Source of the DNA: Hyphomonas pacifica
GTDB taxonomy: Bacteria > Pseudomonadota > Alphaproteobacteria > Caulobacterales > Hyphomonadaceae
Direction: 5' to 3'
Assembly: GCF_000682675.1 (NCBI RefSeq)
Contig: NZ_AWFA01000001.1
Location: 165,698-229,697 of the forward strand
Length of the DNA: 64,000 nt
Positions 20,699-30,900 of this stretch are shown here, in pieces. A model generated the notes under the pieces. It worked only from the letters and a program-made list of their open reading frames with translations, was not told the origin of the DNA and searched no databases. How positions within the stretch are numbered: the first letter of the stretch is position 1; every line of letters starts with the position of its first letter. The translations under genes were made by a program, and so were the position numbers.

Positions 20699-22438
20699 CT
20701 AGGCGGATGCCTGCTCCTCATCATCCTCTGGCAACCTGGCCTGGCGCACCCATTCAATGATACTGAGCACAACCGCGACGCCACCCAGCCAGAATGTGAT
20801 GATGAAGACGTGGTAGAAACCATGCTTCTCAATCATTTCTCCCAACCATGGCCTGCCAAGCGTGCCGATCAGCATCGTGAGGGACGCGAGCAAGGCATAC
20901 TGCACCGCCGCAAAGCGCGGGTTCACCACAGATGTCAGATAAGCCGTGATCGCCACAAGCGCGAGGCCACCCGCGATATTTTCAGCGAAAATAGTCACCA
21001 TGAGTCGCGCCATGCGCTGGCCATGGTCTGCCTCTGTCGTGCTGGCCGAAAGGGTTGAGCCCCAGTCAGCAAGAGCAATGAGTGGCGCATCCAGGCGCGT
21101 AAAGGCAAGGAAGGAGTCGACCGCCACAGCACCCGCTGCAAGGTCTGCGTAAAGCAAATTCGTAACGGCAGCGACGACGCCACCCAGAAAGAAAACGGGC
21201 ATCCTGCCGATCACGCCGATCAGGACGGCGCCCATCAGGGAGCCCAGAATAGTGGCGATAACCCCGAACAATTTGGAGGCAATGGCAACATCCGCGAGGG
21301 AGTGACCAAGTGCCCCGAAGTTTTCGCCAAGATAAAACGGATAGGCAAAGGAGCCCCAGACCGCATCCGTGAAACGATAGGTCAGCGCCAGCAAGAGCAC
21401 GAGCAGAGCGCCCCAACGCAGACGAAATATCAGATCCATCATGGGGTCAAAGATGGAGCGGAACAGAATGCGCTGGAGCGCCTGGAACTTCGTTTCCGGC
21501 CCAGCCTGAATGGCAACCGTTTGAGGATGCGCCTGTTTGCGAAAGATCAGGAACGCAGAGACCAGCGCCGGCAGGACGACCGTGAAAGCAACAATCCATG
21601 GCCCTTCATTGCGCACAAAGGCAGAGCCCGATGCCCCTTCCGGACTGAAGGCCTGGATCACAAACACCATGATCATGCCGAAGGCGATCAGCCATCCGAT
21701 CCCGATGATCATGATGGCAGGCAGGGTCACTTTCTGCGGCAGGCTCTTGTAGAACGTCTCCCGCGTCTCGCTGCGCACACGGGAAGATTCCGGCTCTGGG
21801 GCAAGCAACGTTCCGCCAACCGATAGCAACATGAAGCCAGCAACCATCAGAAAGACGATGACCCAGCCGGCATGTTCCGCAATCAGCAATGCAAAGAAGC
21901 CCGTCACGAAACCCGCAGATTTGTAACCAAGCTGGTAGAGCGCCGACATCATGTCCTTGTCGACATCAGACCTTGCCACTTCGATGCGCCAAGCATCCAG
22001 AAGCAAATCATGCGTAGGCGAAAGCAATGTGATGAGAAAAGCGCCAAAGGCAACCAGCGCCATATTTTGTGTAGGGTCTGAGAAGGCAAACAGCGCGAGC
22101 AAGGCCGCAAGGGCAATTTGCAACACGAGAAGCCATGACCGCCGCGCGCCTAGACGCTCCAGAAATGGAAACGGGCGCGGGTCCTGAAACAGGGGAGCCC
22201 AAAGATATTTGAACGCATAGCCCAGCGTAACGAGAGAGAGCACACCAATCGTGGCCGGCGTGATGCCCACCTCCGTTAACCAGGCATTCAGCAGACCCAA
22301 GGTCGCCCCCATGGGCAAGCCGGCTGCAAAAGCCAACAGGGTCATCGCCACCATCCGGCGATCCTTCATCGCCTTCAGAGCACGCACGGCACGCGGGGGC
22401 TGTTTGATCGGCGGCTGCGTCGCAGGTGTCTCGCTCAT
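20699..22438 (-). CDS. ampG: AmpG-like major facilitator permease
   Basis: Inner-membrane MFS protein resembling AmpG, which imports GlcNAc-anhydroMurNAc muropeptides for cell-wall recycling. Typical AmpG segments are present: GYAFKYLWAPLFQD after helix 2 and SPTHDLLLDAWRIE before helix 5. At 579 residues with about 14 hydrophobic segments it is of the longer AmpG type. The ATG overlaps the stop of the upstream histidine kinase (ATGA), so the two are translated together. AmpG function is inferred from family; other substrates are possible. Confidence 0.8.
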   Translation of the reverse strand: MSETPATQPPIKQPPRAVRALKAMKDRRMVAMTLLAFAAGLPMGATLGLLNAWLTEVGITPATIGVLSLVTLGYAFKYLWAPLFQDPRPFPFLERLGARRSWLLVLQIALAALLALFAFSDPTQNMALVAFGAFLITLLSPTHDLLLDAWRIEVARSDVDKDMMSALYQLGYKSAGFVTGFFALLIAEHAGWVIVFLMVAGFMLLSVGGTLLAPEPESSRVRSETRETFYKSLPQKVTLPAIMIIGIGWLIAFGMIMVFVIQAFSPEGASGSAFVRNEGPWIVAFTVVLPALVSAFLIFRKQAHPQTVAIQAGPETKFQALQRILFRSIFDPMMDLIFRLRWGALLVLLLALTYRFTDAVWGSFAYPFYLGENFGALGHSLADVAIASKLFGVIATILGSLMGAVLIGVIGRMPVFFLGGVVAAVTNLLYADLAAGAVAVDSFLAFTRLDAPLIALADWGSTLSASTTEADHGQRMARLMVTIFAENIAGGLALVAITAYLTSVVNPRFAAVQYALLASLTMLIGTLGRPWLGEMIEKHGFYHVFIITFWLGGVAVVLSIIEWVRQARLPEDDEEQASA

Positions 22439-23922
22439 GCAGCGCCTTCATGCGGCTGTACGCGCGTCCAGTTCAGGGCAAGTGTACGCAGAGCTTCCGC
22501 ATCCAGCGGCTTGGCAGCCACAGCATTGGCACCTGATGTCAGCGCCTGGCGCTCAATATCAGGATTGATTTCGGCAGAGACGGCAATCATGGGCACATCA
22601 GACCCTGTCTCACGAATGCGACGCATGGCTTCAAAGCCATCCATGATCGGCATCCTCAAATCCATCAAGATCAGCACAGGATTCATGTCCATGGCGGCCT
22701 CCACTGCTTCGCTTCCAGTCGACGCGACTGTGACGGCAAAACCAGCCGATTCCAAGGCACGCCGTGCGATCAGCGCATTCACTGGATTATCGTCTGCAAT
22801 CAGGACAAGGCCAGCGCCGGTTTCGGTTTCCGGCTCATCAATGGCCTGCTCGCCCGATTTCACGACATAGATACGTTCTGCCACAGAAGACGCCCGCAAG
22901 GGACGAACCAGCCAACCCGCACACCCCAAATCACGAAAACGACCGATGGCTCCCCTGTCCTCCGGCCGCAGAACAACCAGAGAAGGCTTTTGCCGCGCAA
23001 AGGACTTGACCAATGCCTCGCGCACATCAGCGCCAATCAGCAGGATATCTATCTCTGGAGCAACTTCCCCGCCACTGGGATCAACCAGCAATACTCGCGC
23101 AGATGCAGCCGCCAGCGCGACAGATGTCGACAGTGTTGTGGCCGGGGGCAAACCCACTAGCCCGACCGTGACACCCAGCTCTGGCAAATCATGGGTCGGT
23201 GGCATGTCGGCCCGCTCGAGCGGCAGGAACACCGAAAAGGCCGTGCCAAGACCCAGTTGGCCCGTGACATCGACACGTCCGCGGAGCAATTCGGTCAAGC
23301 GCTTCACAATCGCAAGGCCGAGACCAACGCCGCCATCCTTGTAGGCGTCTTTCGTACTCGACTGATGGAAAGCATCAAACAGGCGCTGGCGGTCCGCCTC
23401 GGCGATCCCAGGTCCGGTATCTATGACGCGGAACTCCAGACCGTCATCCAGTGACTTGATGTCCAGAAGCACACCACCCTGCCGTGTGAATTTCAGCGCA
23501 TTCCCAACCAGATTGAACAGGATCTGACGAATGCGCCCAGTATCCCCCACATAGGTCGGCATAGGCGTTGGCAGGATACGCGCGGCAAGGTCCAGCCCGG
23601 CGGCATGCGCCCGCGGGCTCAGCAGTTCAATCACTTCCCGGCCAAGACGAGCCGGGCAAAAGCTCTCGCGCTCTAATTCGACCGCAGACGCATCAAGGCG
23701 CGCATAGTCGAGTACATTGTTCAACAGCTCCAGCAAACGGGCTCCGCTCAAACGGATCGCCTCGGCATATTCACGCTGGGCTGGCGCAAGATCTGTTTCA
23801 AGCAGAAGAGAGACTGTCCCAAGAATACCATTCAGTGGGGTGCGAATCTCATGGCTGGCCGTGGCCAGAAAAGTATCTTCCGGCTTTGAGGCAGGTGGAG
23901 AGGAATTTGGCGTGTCTGTCAT
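22435..23922 (-). CDS. Soluble hybrid histidine kinase with two receiver domains
   Basis: Order: HisKA (about 15-80, phospho-acceptor His24 in TASHEIRTPLNG), HATPase_c (about 125-240, with N box VGNALKFTR and G boxes DTGPGIAE and GGVGLGLAI), a degenerate receiver-like domain (about 255-365) lacking the usual acidic cluster, and an intact C-terminal receiver (about 375-485, DDN and phospho-acceptor Asp421 in ILMDLRMP). No transmembrane helix and only about 20 residues before HisKA, so no input domain is encoded. 495 residues. Overlaps the AmpG-like gene by 4 bp and follows comM by 37 bp. Partners are not visible in the window. Confidence 0.88.
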   Translation of the reverse strand: MTDTPNSSPPASKPEDTFLATASHEIRTPLNGILGTVSLLLETDLAPAQREYAEAIRLSGARLLELLNNVLDYARLDASAVELERESFCPARLGREVIELLSPRAHAAGLDLAARILPTPMPTYVGDTGRIRQILFNLVGNALKFTRQGGVLLDIKSLDDGLEFRVIDTGPGIAEADRQRLFDAFHQSSTKDAYKDGGVGLGLAIVKRLTELLRGRVDVTGQLGLGTAFSVFLPLERADMPPTHDLPELGVTVGLVGLPPATTLSTSVALAAASARVLLVDPSGGEVAPEIDILLIGADVREALVKSFARQKPSLVVLRPEDRGAIGRFRDLGCAGWLVRPLRASSVAERIYVVKSGEQAIDEPETETGAGLVLIADDNPVNALIARRALESAGFAVTVASTGSEAVEAAMDMNPVLILMDLRMPIMDGFEAMRRIRETGSDVPMIAVSAEINPDIERQALTSGANAVAAKPLDAEALRTLALNWTRVQPHEGAA

Positions 23923-23959
23923 ATCGACAAAGGCCTATTCCAAAGCCTTTAGCATTCAT

Positions 23960-25528
23960 TTAACTGGCAGTGTTTGCAGATATTGCTACGGCTGCCTCAG
24001 TGACAGTAGCCTCCGGCAAGGCCGGTGGCCTGTGGCGGTAGGAAAGCGCTTCGGCTACATGTAATCTCCGCACAGCTGTCGCCCCTTCCAGGTCAGCAAT
24101 GGTACGCGCCACTTTCAGAACGCGGCTATAGCCCCTGGCCGTAAGATGAAGACGCTCTGCCGCTTGCCGCAACAAGGCAACACCAGCGTCATCCGGTACT
24201 GCGTGCCGCTCCAATTCCGGCAATGGCGCATCGGCGTTCACCGGTCGGCACGTGTCACTGACCACCTCACTGAACCTTTCGAACTGAATGTCGCGAGCCC
24301 TACTGACCCTTTTACGCACTTCTTCAGTACCTTCTGTCGGCGCTGGCAGGGTCAGGTCAACAGCCGTGACCGGCGGCGTATCATAATAGATGTCGATCCG
24401 GTCCAGAAACGGACCAGACAAGCGCGCCTGATATTGCTGTGCACATCGAGGTCCCCGGCGGCATGCTGCGGCGCCAAGGCCTCCCCCACATCGACAAGGA
24501 TTCATGGCAGCGACCAGTTGGAACCGGGCGGGATAGCGCACATGACGATTTGCCCGCGCAACAACCGCCTCCCCTGCCTCAAGCGGTTGGCGCAAGCTAT
24601 CGAGAACCGTGGCCGAAAATTCCGGCAACTCATCCAGAAACAAAACGCCATGGTGCGCCAGTGAAACCTCTCCCGGTTTCGCCTTGATGCCCCCACCAAC
24701 CAACGCCGCCATGGAGGCCGAATGGTGTGGTGCCCGGAAAGGTCGCTTTCTGGACAAGCGACCGCGCTGCAGCAATCCGGCCACGGATTGTATCTGTGAT
24801 ACCTCGAGCAACTCTCGCGCAGAAAGTGGAGGTAACAAGCCAGGCAGACGCTGCGCCAGCATGGACTTGCCCGACCCTGGCGGCCCGCAAAACAGCAGAT
24901 TATGCCCCCCCGCAGCCGCGATTTCCAAGGCACGCCTGGCACCTTCCTGTCCTTTGACATCACGCAAATCAGGACCAGTCGTATCTGTCGCAAGTTCCCC
25001 CGGCTTGGGCGGCGCAATCACAGCCCGGCCGGTAAAATGGTTGATCAGGGCAATCAGACCCGGCGCCGCGATGACCGCGCCGCCAGCCCAAGCCGCCTCC
25101 GCACCGCATATCTGTGGGCAGATCAATTGCAAATCCATTGCCTCAGCAGCCATGGCTGCGGGCAAAACACCCAGCGTCTCCCCCAATGTGCCATCCAGCG
25201 AGAGTTCGCCAATCGCCGCATACCCCTCCAGTTGATCGGCAGGCACAACCCCCATCATTGCGAGAATGGCCAATGCTATGGCGAGGTCGTAATGGCTGCC
25301 CTCCTTGGGCAGGTCGGCAGGCGCCAAATTGACGATGATGCGCTTGGGTGGCATGGCGAGGCCGAGAGAGGCAAAGGCGGCGCGAACTCTCTCACGGCTT
25401 TCCCCCACCGCCTTGTCCGGCAAGCCAACGACATGAAAGGCCGGATTCCCGCTAGTCATCTGCACCTGCACATCGACAGGCTGGGCCTCAACGCCTTCAA
25501 ACGCAAATGTTGTAACCCGGCAGACCAT
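23960..25528 (-). CDS. comM: ComM/YifB-family AAA+ helicase (Mg-chelatase-like)
   Basis: ComM is a hexameric branch-migration helicase that helps integrate DNA during natural transformation. N-terminal lon-protease-like fold (about 20-160), AAA+ domain with Walker A CGPPGSGKSMLAQRLPG and Walker B GVLFLDELPEF, and a C-terminal Mg_chelatase_C region rich in cysteines (CRCGGGLGAAACRRG). I start at ATG 25528 (MVCRVTTFAFEG), 522 residues, matching homologues; the open frame further upstream crosses an SOS box and encodes an unrelated hydrophobic stretch. Other competence genes are not in the window. Confidence 0.9.
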   Translation of the reverse strand: MVCRVTTFAFEGVEAQPVDVQVQMTSGNPAFHVVGLPDKAVGESRERVRAAFASLGLAMPPKRIIVNLAPADLPKEGSHYDLAIALAILAMMGVVPADQLEGYAAIGELSLDGTLGETLGVLPAAMAAEAMDLQLICPQICGAEAAWAGGAVIAAPGLIALINHFTGRAVIAPPKPGELATDTTGPDLRDVKGQEGARRALEIAAAGGHNLLFCGPPGSGKSMLAQRLPGLLPPLSARELLEVSQIQSVAGLLQRGRLSRKRPFRAPHHSASMAALVGGGIKAKPGEVSLAHHGVLFLDELPEFSATVLDSLRQPLEAGEAVVARANRHVRYPARFQLVAAMNPCRCGGGLGAAACRRGPRCAQQYQARLSGPFLDRIDIYYDTPPVTAVDLTLPAPTEGTEEVRKRVSRARDIQFERFSEVVSDTCRPVNADAPLPELERHAVPDDAGVALLRQAAERLHLTARGYSRVLKVARTIADLEGATAVRRLHVAEALSYRHRPPALPEATVTEAAVAISANTAS

Positions 25529-25571
25529 CGCAACCCCAGTTCGTCTAAACCAGAGGTTAACAATTAAATTC

Positions 25572-25586
25572 GAACAAATAAAGAAC
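25572..25586 (-). promoter_or_regulatory. SOS (LexA) box of comM
   Basis: On the coding strand GTTC-TTTATTT-GTTC, an exact GTTC-N7-GTTC match ending 43 bp before the comM start codon, the same spacing as the recN box in this window. It lies in an AT-rich gap between dusA and comM. Confidence 0.8.
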
Positions 25587-25613
25587 AAAAATATCAAAAA
25601 ATTGAAATAGGCC

Positions 25614-26594
25614 TTATGCGCGCTGAAGAGATACCGCTTCCAGCGCCTTGTCCAGAACATCCAGCCCCGCCCCGGCCCTTGGGGCCAGTTCGGATAAGGT
25701 ACGCCGCCAAAGCCGCGCGCCGGCCCGGCCATTGAACAGGCCCAGCATATGCCGTGTCATCGCATGCAGTCCCACACCTTCCTGCAACCGCGCCGCCATA
25801 TAAGGCCGGTAGGTTTCGATGGCGTCAAAAGGCGAAACAGGCTCGCCATCCGCATACAGAGTGGCGTCAACTTCGCCGAGAATCGCCGGCGTCTGATAAG
25901 CGGCCCGCCCCAGCATGACGCCGTCAAATTCTTCCAAATGCTGCTGGCAGGCTTCGAGTGTCGTAATGCCACCATTCAGCAGAATGGTCAGATCCGGCCG
26001 CGCGGCCTTCAGCTTTGAAACAAGACCATAATCCAACGGAGGCACTTCACGATTCTCCTTGGGGCTGAGCCCTTTGAGCCAAGCCTTCCGCGCGTGCACG
26101 GTAAACACATCGCACCCCGCTGCGCTGACCTTCTCAACAAAACCGAACAGGGTTTCTTCTGCAGGCAGATCGTCAATTGCAATGCGGCACTTCACCGTTA
26201 CGGGAATGGAAACCCTAGCGTGCATCGCGCTGACACATTCCGCCACCATATCCGGCTGAGCCATGAGACAGGCCCCAAAAGCGCCGGACTGCACACGATC
26301 TGACGGGCAACCGCAATTGATGTTGACCTCATCATAGCCAAAGGCTTCGGCAATGCTGGCCGCTTCGGCCATCTTTGATGGCTCATTTCCCCCAAGCTGC
26401 AGTACCAAGGGATGCTCCGATTCTGAAAATCCGATCAGACGTTCGCGGTCTCCATGGATCACCGCATCAGCGGTTACCATCTCCGTCCAGAGCAGCGCGC
26501 GCCTGGACAGGCACCGGTGAAACGACCGGCAGTGCCGATCCGTCCAGTCCATCATGGGGGCGACGGAGAACCTGTAAACCTGATCTTGTTTCAT
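25614..26594 (-). CDS. dusA: tRNA-dihydrouridine(20/20a) synthase
   Basis: FMN enzyme that reduces uridines in the tRNA D-loop. N-terminal RFSVAPMMDWTDRHCR (FMN/TIM-barrel start), catalytic Cys in NINCGCPSDRVQSGAFGA and the KCRI segment are all typical of DusA. 326 residues, normal. Encoded 183 bp from tRNA-Leu; those 183 bp show no gene. dusA genes are known integration targets for mobile elements, but no integrase is seen here. Confidence 0.93.
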   Translation of the reverse strand: MKQDQVYRFSVAPMMDWTDRHCRSFHRCLSRRALLWTEMVTADAVIHGDRERLIGFSESEHPLVLQLGGNEPSKMAEAASIAEAFGYDEVNINCGCPSDRVQSGAFGACLMAQPDMVAECVSAMHARVSIPVTVKCRIAIDDLPAEETLFGFVEKVSAAGCDVFTVHARKAWLKGLSPKENREVPPLDYGLVSKLKAARPDLTILLNGGITTLEACQQHLEEFDGVMLGRAAYQTPAILGEVDATLYADGEPVSPFDAIETYRPYMAARLQEGVGLHAMTRHMLGLFNGRAGARLWRRTLSELAPRAGAGLDVLDKALEAVSLQRA

Positions 26595-26777
26595 ATTTCC
26601 CCGGTATTTCAGGACTCAAGCGTAACAGTGCGACATAACGGGAGCACCTTGCGGGGGCTTTTAGCGGATTCACCTGACCGATGTACATAACAGACGCACT
26701 TTATGGCCCGGCAAGCCAAGCCCATGAACAGGAACGCCTGAAAAAATGTTCTCAAGCCATAGTGGCGAGAAAATCCC

Positions 26778-26864
26778 TGGTGCCCAGAAGAGGACTCGAA
26801 CCTCCACTCCCTTGCGAGAACTACGACCTGAACGTAGCGCGTCTACCAATTCCGCCATCTGGGC
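26778..26864 (-). tRNA. tRNA-Leu (CAG)
   Basis: 87 nt including an encoded CCA end at 26778-26780. Acceptor arms GCCCAGA (26864-26858) and TCTGGGC pair fully; the anticodon stem CTACG/CGTAG closes the loop TTCAGGT with anticodon CAG; a long variable arm typical of class II tRNA-Leu follows, then the T arm with GGTTCGAGTCC. Confidence 0.97.
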
Positions 26865-27100
26865 ACGGGATCGGAAGGCGCCGATGTATAGGCTGTTCCC
26901 GGTGGCGTCAACGGGAAATCCCATAAGCTTTTTGTGCATTCTGCTCATTCCAGCAGATCCTCGCTGGAAGCACCCCGGCAAACCGGGCAACAGCAAGCAG
27001 GAGGATATCAGGGGAGCTGCCTGATTGTTCTGAAACGCCCTCCTATAAAGGCTGAGAAGTACCTTGCTGTTCAGTGCGTACGGGGGAACGGGGGCCGAGA

Positions 27101-27767
27101 TTACCGTAGACGGGGATGAATATGTCTGCTGGGCAAACCGATATCCTTGGCGTCACTGGCACCAGACCAGTAATCGACCAAAAGCGCATCCGTCATGCGC
27201 CGCATCACTTTCTCTGCGTCCTACACATCAAGCTTCTGATCGAGATGCAGGCGCCACCATGTCTAGAAAGCTACGGTGGCTTCCACAGCAGCAAAAAGGA
27301 TCTTATCCTTCACAATTGCTTCCGACAGCATGACCTGGAGCGTTACGCGCTCCATTTCCAGCGTACCGTAGTATTTCTCCATCAGGAAGGGTGATTGAAA
27401 GCGCCGAAGATTGGCAGACACACGCATGGAAAAATCTGCTCATAAATTTCGGCACGCCAACTGATCAGAGCAGACAGGTTTCCCCTCCAGTCAGGTGCCG
27501 TGAACGGGGCCTTTGCTTTCGCCATGGTTCCGCAGTGACAATTTCTGACGTCTCGCCATACAGGCTATCCATATCCTCAAAATAGCGGAACACTGTTCTG
27601 AGACCTACACCGGAGCGCTCTGTCACACCCGCTGCGCTTGGGGAGATATCCCCTTCCTGAATAAGGGCGAACATGGCTTCGATAATTTGCGCCCGGCTTC
27701 TTTCGCTACGCTGGCGACGTCCATCCACCTTTTCGCCCGCGGCATGTGTCTGGACAGTCTTGGTCAC
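27101..27767 (-). pseudogene. Decayed TetR-family regulator
   Basis: A TetR/AcrR regulator broken by two frameshifts and two in-frame TAG stops. Frame one (from 27767) gives the intact helix-turn-helix (SRAQIIEAMFALIQEG ... GVGLRTVFRYFEDMDSLY). Homology then continues in a second frame near 27525 (APDWRGNLSALISWRAEIYE) and a third near 27427 (RVSANLRRFQSPFLMEKY ... EMERVTLQVMLSEAI), interrupted by TAG at 27263-27265 and 27221-27223, and ends at TAA 27101-27103 after EKVMRRMTDALLVDYW. The joined length, about 222 codons, is normal for the family. Only the roughly 100-residue DNA-binding part could still be made. It lies 200 bp beyond the 3' end of the Pfa operon. The 236 bp between it and tRNA-Leu hold no recognisable gene. 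Confidence 0.88.
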
Positions 27768-27896
27768 CTAGCGCCCTTTTATTCTCTCAACTTTGTCTTT
27801 TCCTCGGCAGGCTAAATATCATGCCATCTTCAGACATAATGATCTTGTCATAAGATATGCCACGTATCTTTTGTGAACACTCCGTATCATAGTGTA

Positions 27897-27954
27897 GACG
27901 ACAGAGGCGGGATCGTATGGCAGAAACCATCCGCCTGGCGTCGTCCTCTTTTTT
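27897..27954 (+). terminator. Long hairpin with T run on the plus strand
   Basis: Stacked inverted repeats: GACGAC (27897-27902) with GTCGTC (27940-27945), AGGCGG (27905-27910) with CCGCCT (27931-27936), and ATGG with CCAT around a CAGAAA loop, followed by CTCTTTTTT. It is shaped as an intrinsic terminator for plus-strand transcription, yet no plus-strand gene is seen upstream. For the minus-strand Pfa transcript it supplies a stem but no T run. It could still protect the 3' end of that mRNA or block antisense transcription. Confidence 0.5.
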
Positions 27955-27970
27955 ACGGGTCTTTCAAGGG

Positions 27971-30900
27971 TCAGGATGCGTCGACGAGGGCGAGGCTCAT
28001 CTCTGCAACTTCATAGACTCGGAGGCCATCCCGCCAGAGGCTACCGCGCGCTGTCGCAACGACGCGGTCTTCCTGTTGCTCAATTGAGGTGATTTCTATC
28101 ACGGTGACTACTTCTTTCTTGTCAGGCGTGACCTGACCACGATAGCTCCATTGCACAGGGTGATCGCTGGCAAGTGTCTCGAATCTCGGCTTGGCTATAT
28201 TGCTGTGCAGACCTTTCAACAGCATGGCCCTAGCCAGCAATTGCGCGAGCGCGTCCAGCCCAAGAGAACCAGGCTGCACCGGGTCTTGATAGAAATGAGC
28301 CTTGAAGTACCAGGCGTGAGGATCGACGGCCTGACGTCCACGGATCAAGCCAAGCCCCGCCTCACCGCCTTCTGCGTCAAAATAATCAACATCATCCAGC
28401 ATGCAAAGCTGCCCCTTTGCCAGCAAGGCTTGATCGTCTTCCACGACAACAACTTTGGAAGGCAGAGCGTAAGCTGAACTGAAATGCGGCTTGTTAGACA
28501 GTCCCGCCTGACGGGCCAATGCTCCCGACGGGAAAAAACCAAACTGCGTCTTCAGATCCAGCACTCTCTCCCCTGACTTACACAACACAGTGACGTCAAA
28601 GGACACAATTGTCATAGGGCCGACCCGTGAGAAACCCGACAGACTACTCTCGATGACGAGCGTTTTGTCCCCTGGAAAAACTTCCCTGTAGAGATGGCCA
28701 TTGCCCTCAAGATTGCGGAATTTCAATGCGCCAGACAGGGCAAATCCGCAGTGACTGGCCAACCAGCCACATGGCTGAAGGGCAATTTCCGACAACACCG
28801 CAAATGGCATAGCTCCATTGCCATTGTCCTGGAAATACCATGCCTGCGGAGGAATATCATACTCACAGCGCACCGCCGCGCCGACCTCCTGCACGCCGGG
28901 TCGTGTGGAGACCTCCATGACGCGCGTCATCATGTGATAAGGTGGCTGCGGAAGCCTCGGCACGATCCCCTCATGATCAAACCGCGTATACATGTCTCCG
29001 AAGGCAGCCGACGGCGCACCATTCGCGCAATCCAGCAGAGCCGCATAGTCTCCCCGGCTTTCCTGCTGTGGCCCAATGCGGCGGGGTTGCCTGTTCTGTC
29101 TTGGAGCAGGCCAGGTGCGCCTCAGACGCAATCCGAAACGGGGACAGTGGAACACTTTCTTACCGTCTGAACTCGCCAGCAACGTCGCATAGATTTCCGG
29201 CGTATCTCCATCAATAATTTCATCAATGAAAACTTCATATGCCAGATCATGGACCTGGTCTGGAATAACCTGCCCCCGGCAAATGAATTGCGCCGTATGC
29301 CCAGGCACAGGCTCAAAAACATATCCATCACGCTCAAGCGTTAGCCCTGCCGCCGCCGCGTAAAACTCCATGGCCTGAACCGCTGCCTCGGCCATTAAGG
29401 TTCCGGGCATGCAGGGATCTTCATGGAAGTGGCCTTGATAGAACCAGATATCGGCAGGCACCGCTGCGCGCGCCTTCAGATACCCCCTGCCCCAAGGCCC
29501 CCCCTTTGGATCAAATATTTCGACATCATCGAACAATTCCAGCTTGCCATCCGGAAGACAGGCAGGGCGCGACTGCGCAGCCGCAAGTTCGAACCCCTCC
29601 CCAAAGCAGGCATAAATATCCCCTTGGCGAAAGGCATCGAGATCCGCCGGCGAAAAAGCTTTTTTCCGGCTAGCCTGCTCCGCAGGGAAAGGGTTTACCT
29701 CTACCGTGGGCGGACCATCCCGCTCAGCTGACCAGACAACACCTTTTCCTGCCGCCAGCTCTGCATCACTGAAAAAGCCTGCCTGACCGTTGCGGACCGA
29801 GAAAACAGGTCTGTTGCCGATGCAACAGTCATACTGGAAGAAAAACATGCGAACATCCGCCAGTGTGGCATGGCCGGTAATCTCGATCTGGAAGCGCAGT
29901 GTATCGCCGGGCTCCGGAAATCCGCCCTCATGGAAGGTGATCTCACACCCCAAAAGTCGGTAAACGCGCTCATCCTGATTGCGAAAGTCAGCGCCCATCC
30001 AGCCAATAAGAGTGAGGTCTGCCTGACCGCACTCAATCAGCGGCCCCGGCCTTATCCGCCCATCATGCATGAACCACTGATCAGCACTCAGATCTGTTTC
30101 AGTCCAGATAACGCCCTTTGACTCAATGCCGGGCTCTGCATCTATCCCGGTGATACGGTCCACCAGTAGCAAGGGCGGCGCAGGCAAACGCACCTGACGG
30201 GCATACGCATCTTGTTGACGGAACTGCTCTCCGAAAAAGTCAGACATTTTCCCGCGGGTGGACGCCTCAATCGCCTCATATTCCCAAGAGGGTCCACAGG
30301 GCGAGCGCTGCAACAAGGGCTCTCCCCCACTCACCACCTTTTTCGGATCCGGCAATGGCCGATCCTTTGGGGGCGGTGGAAAGGCAATTAAACCTTCTAA
30401 GTGAGAAACAGGCTTGGCTTTCGGATAGCAGCAAGACGGCTGCTGTGGCGCGATCCGCAAAACAGCACAATGCGCCAACTGCGGAACCACGGGGCGCGCA
30501 TAGGGCACCTCCCGCGTGACAGACCATTTCTCTGGTCGCGGCAACGCATTGGACCGGGCTTCGGCCAAGGCTTCTTCTACCCGCTTCATTCGCACCTGAC
30601 GGCCTTCAGCAAACAGTACGCTGGCCAGTTCCGCCACCTGAGCAAGATCAGAAGACTCAATCCTGTCTGTGGCAACAGCGGTGAAAGGCTTGTCTTTCAG
30701 GATATACGGCAAGGACTGGGTCAGCGTATCGCGAGGCCCCAACTCAACAAATGTCCGTACACCATCCTGCCAGGCTTGAAGAACCGTCTTGGGAAAGTCG
30801 ACCGTATCGACAGCCTGACGGGTCAGCATGTCCGCGACCGTCTCACTATCTGGTGTGTAGGTCCCATTCACGGCATTAGCATACAGGCGCACTTTAGGGC

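Noticed and set aside
23960..25732. Longer comM reading frame with a hydrophobic N-terminal extension
   Set aside because: The extra 68 codons run through the SOS box and the 3' end of dusA, have no ribosome site, and homologues begin at MVCRV; the hydrophobic look comes from AT-rich non-coding DNA.
26940..27100. Possible mobile-element remnant between tRNA-Leu and the TetR pseudogene
   Set aside because: No transposase motif, terminal repeats or consistent frame could be read in any direction.
27263..27265. TAG codons in the TetR remnant as recoded (pyrrolysine-type) sites
   Set aside because: The same gene also has two frameshifts; decay explains everything.
28151..28477. Long plus-strand frames inside pfaC, pfaA, ftsZ and other genes
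   Set aside because: They are shadows of real genes in a GC-biased genome, with no ribosome sites and no recognisable domains.
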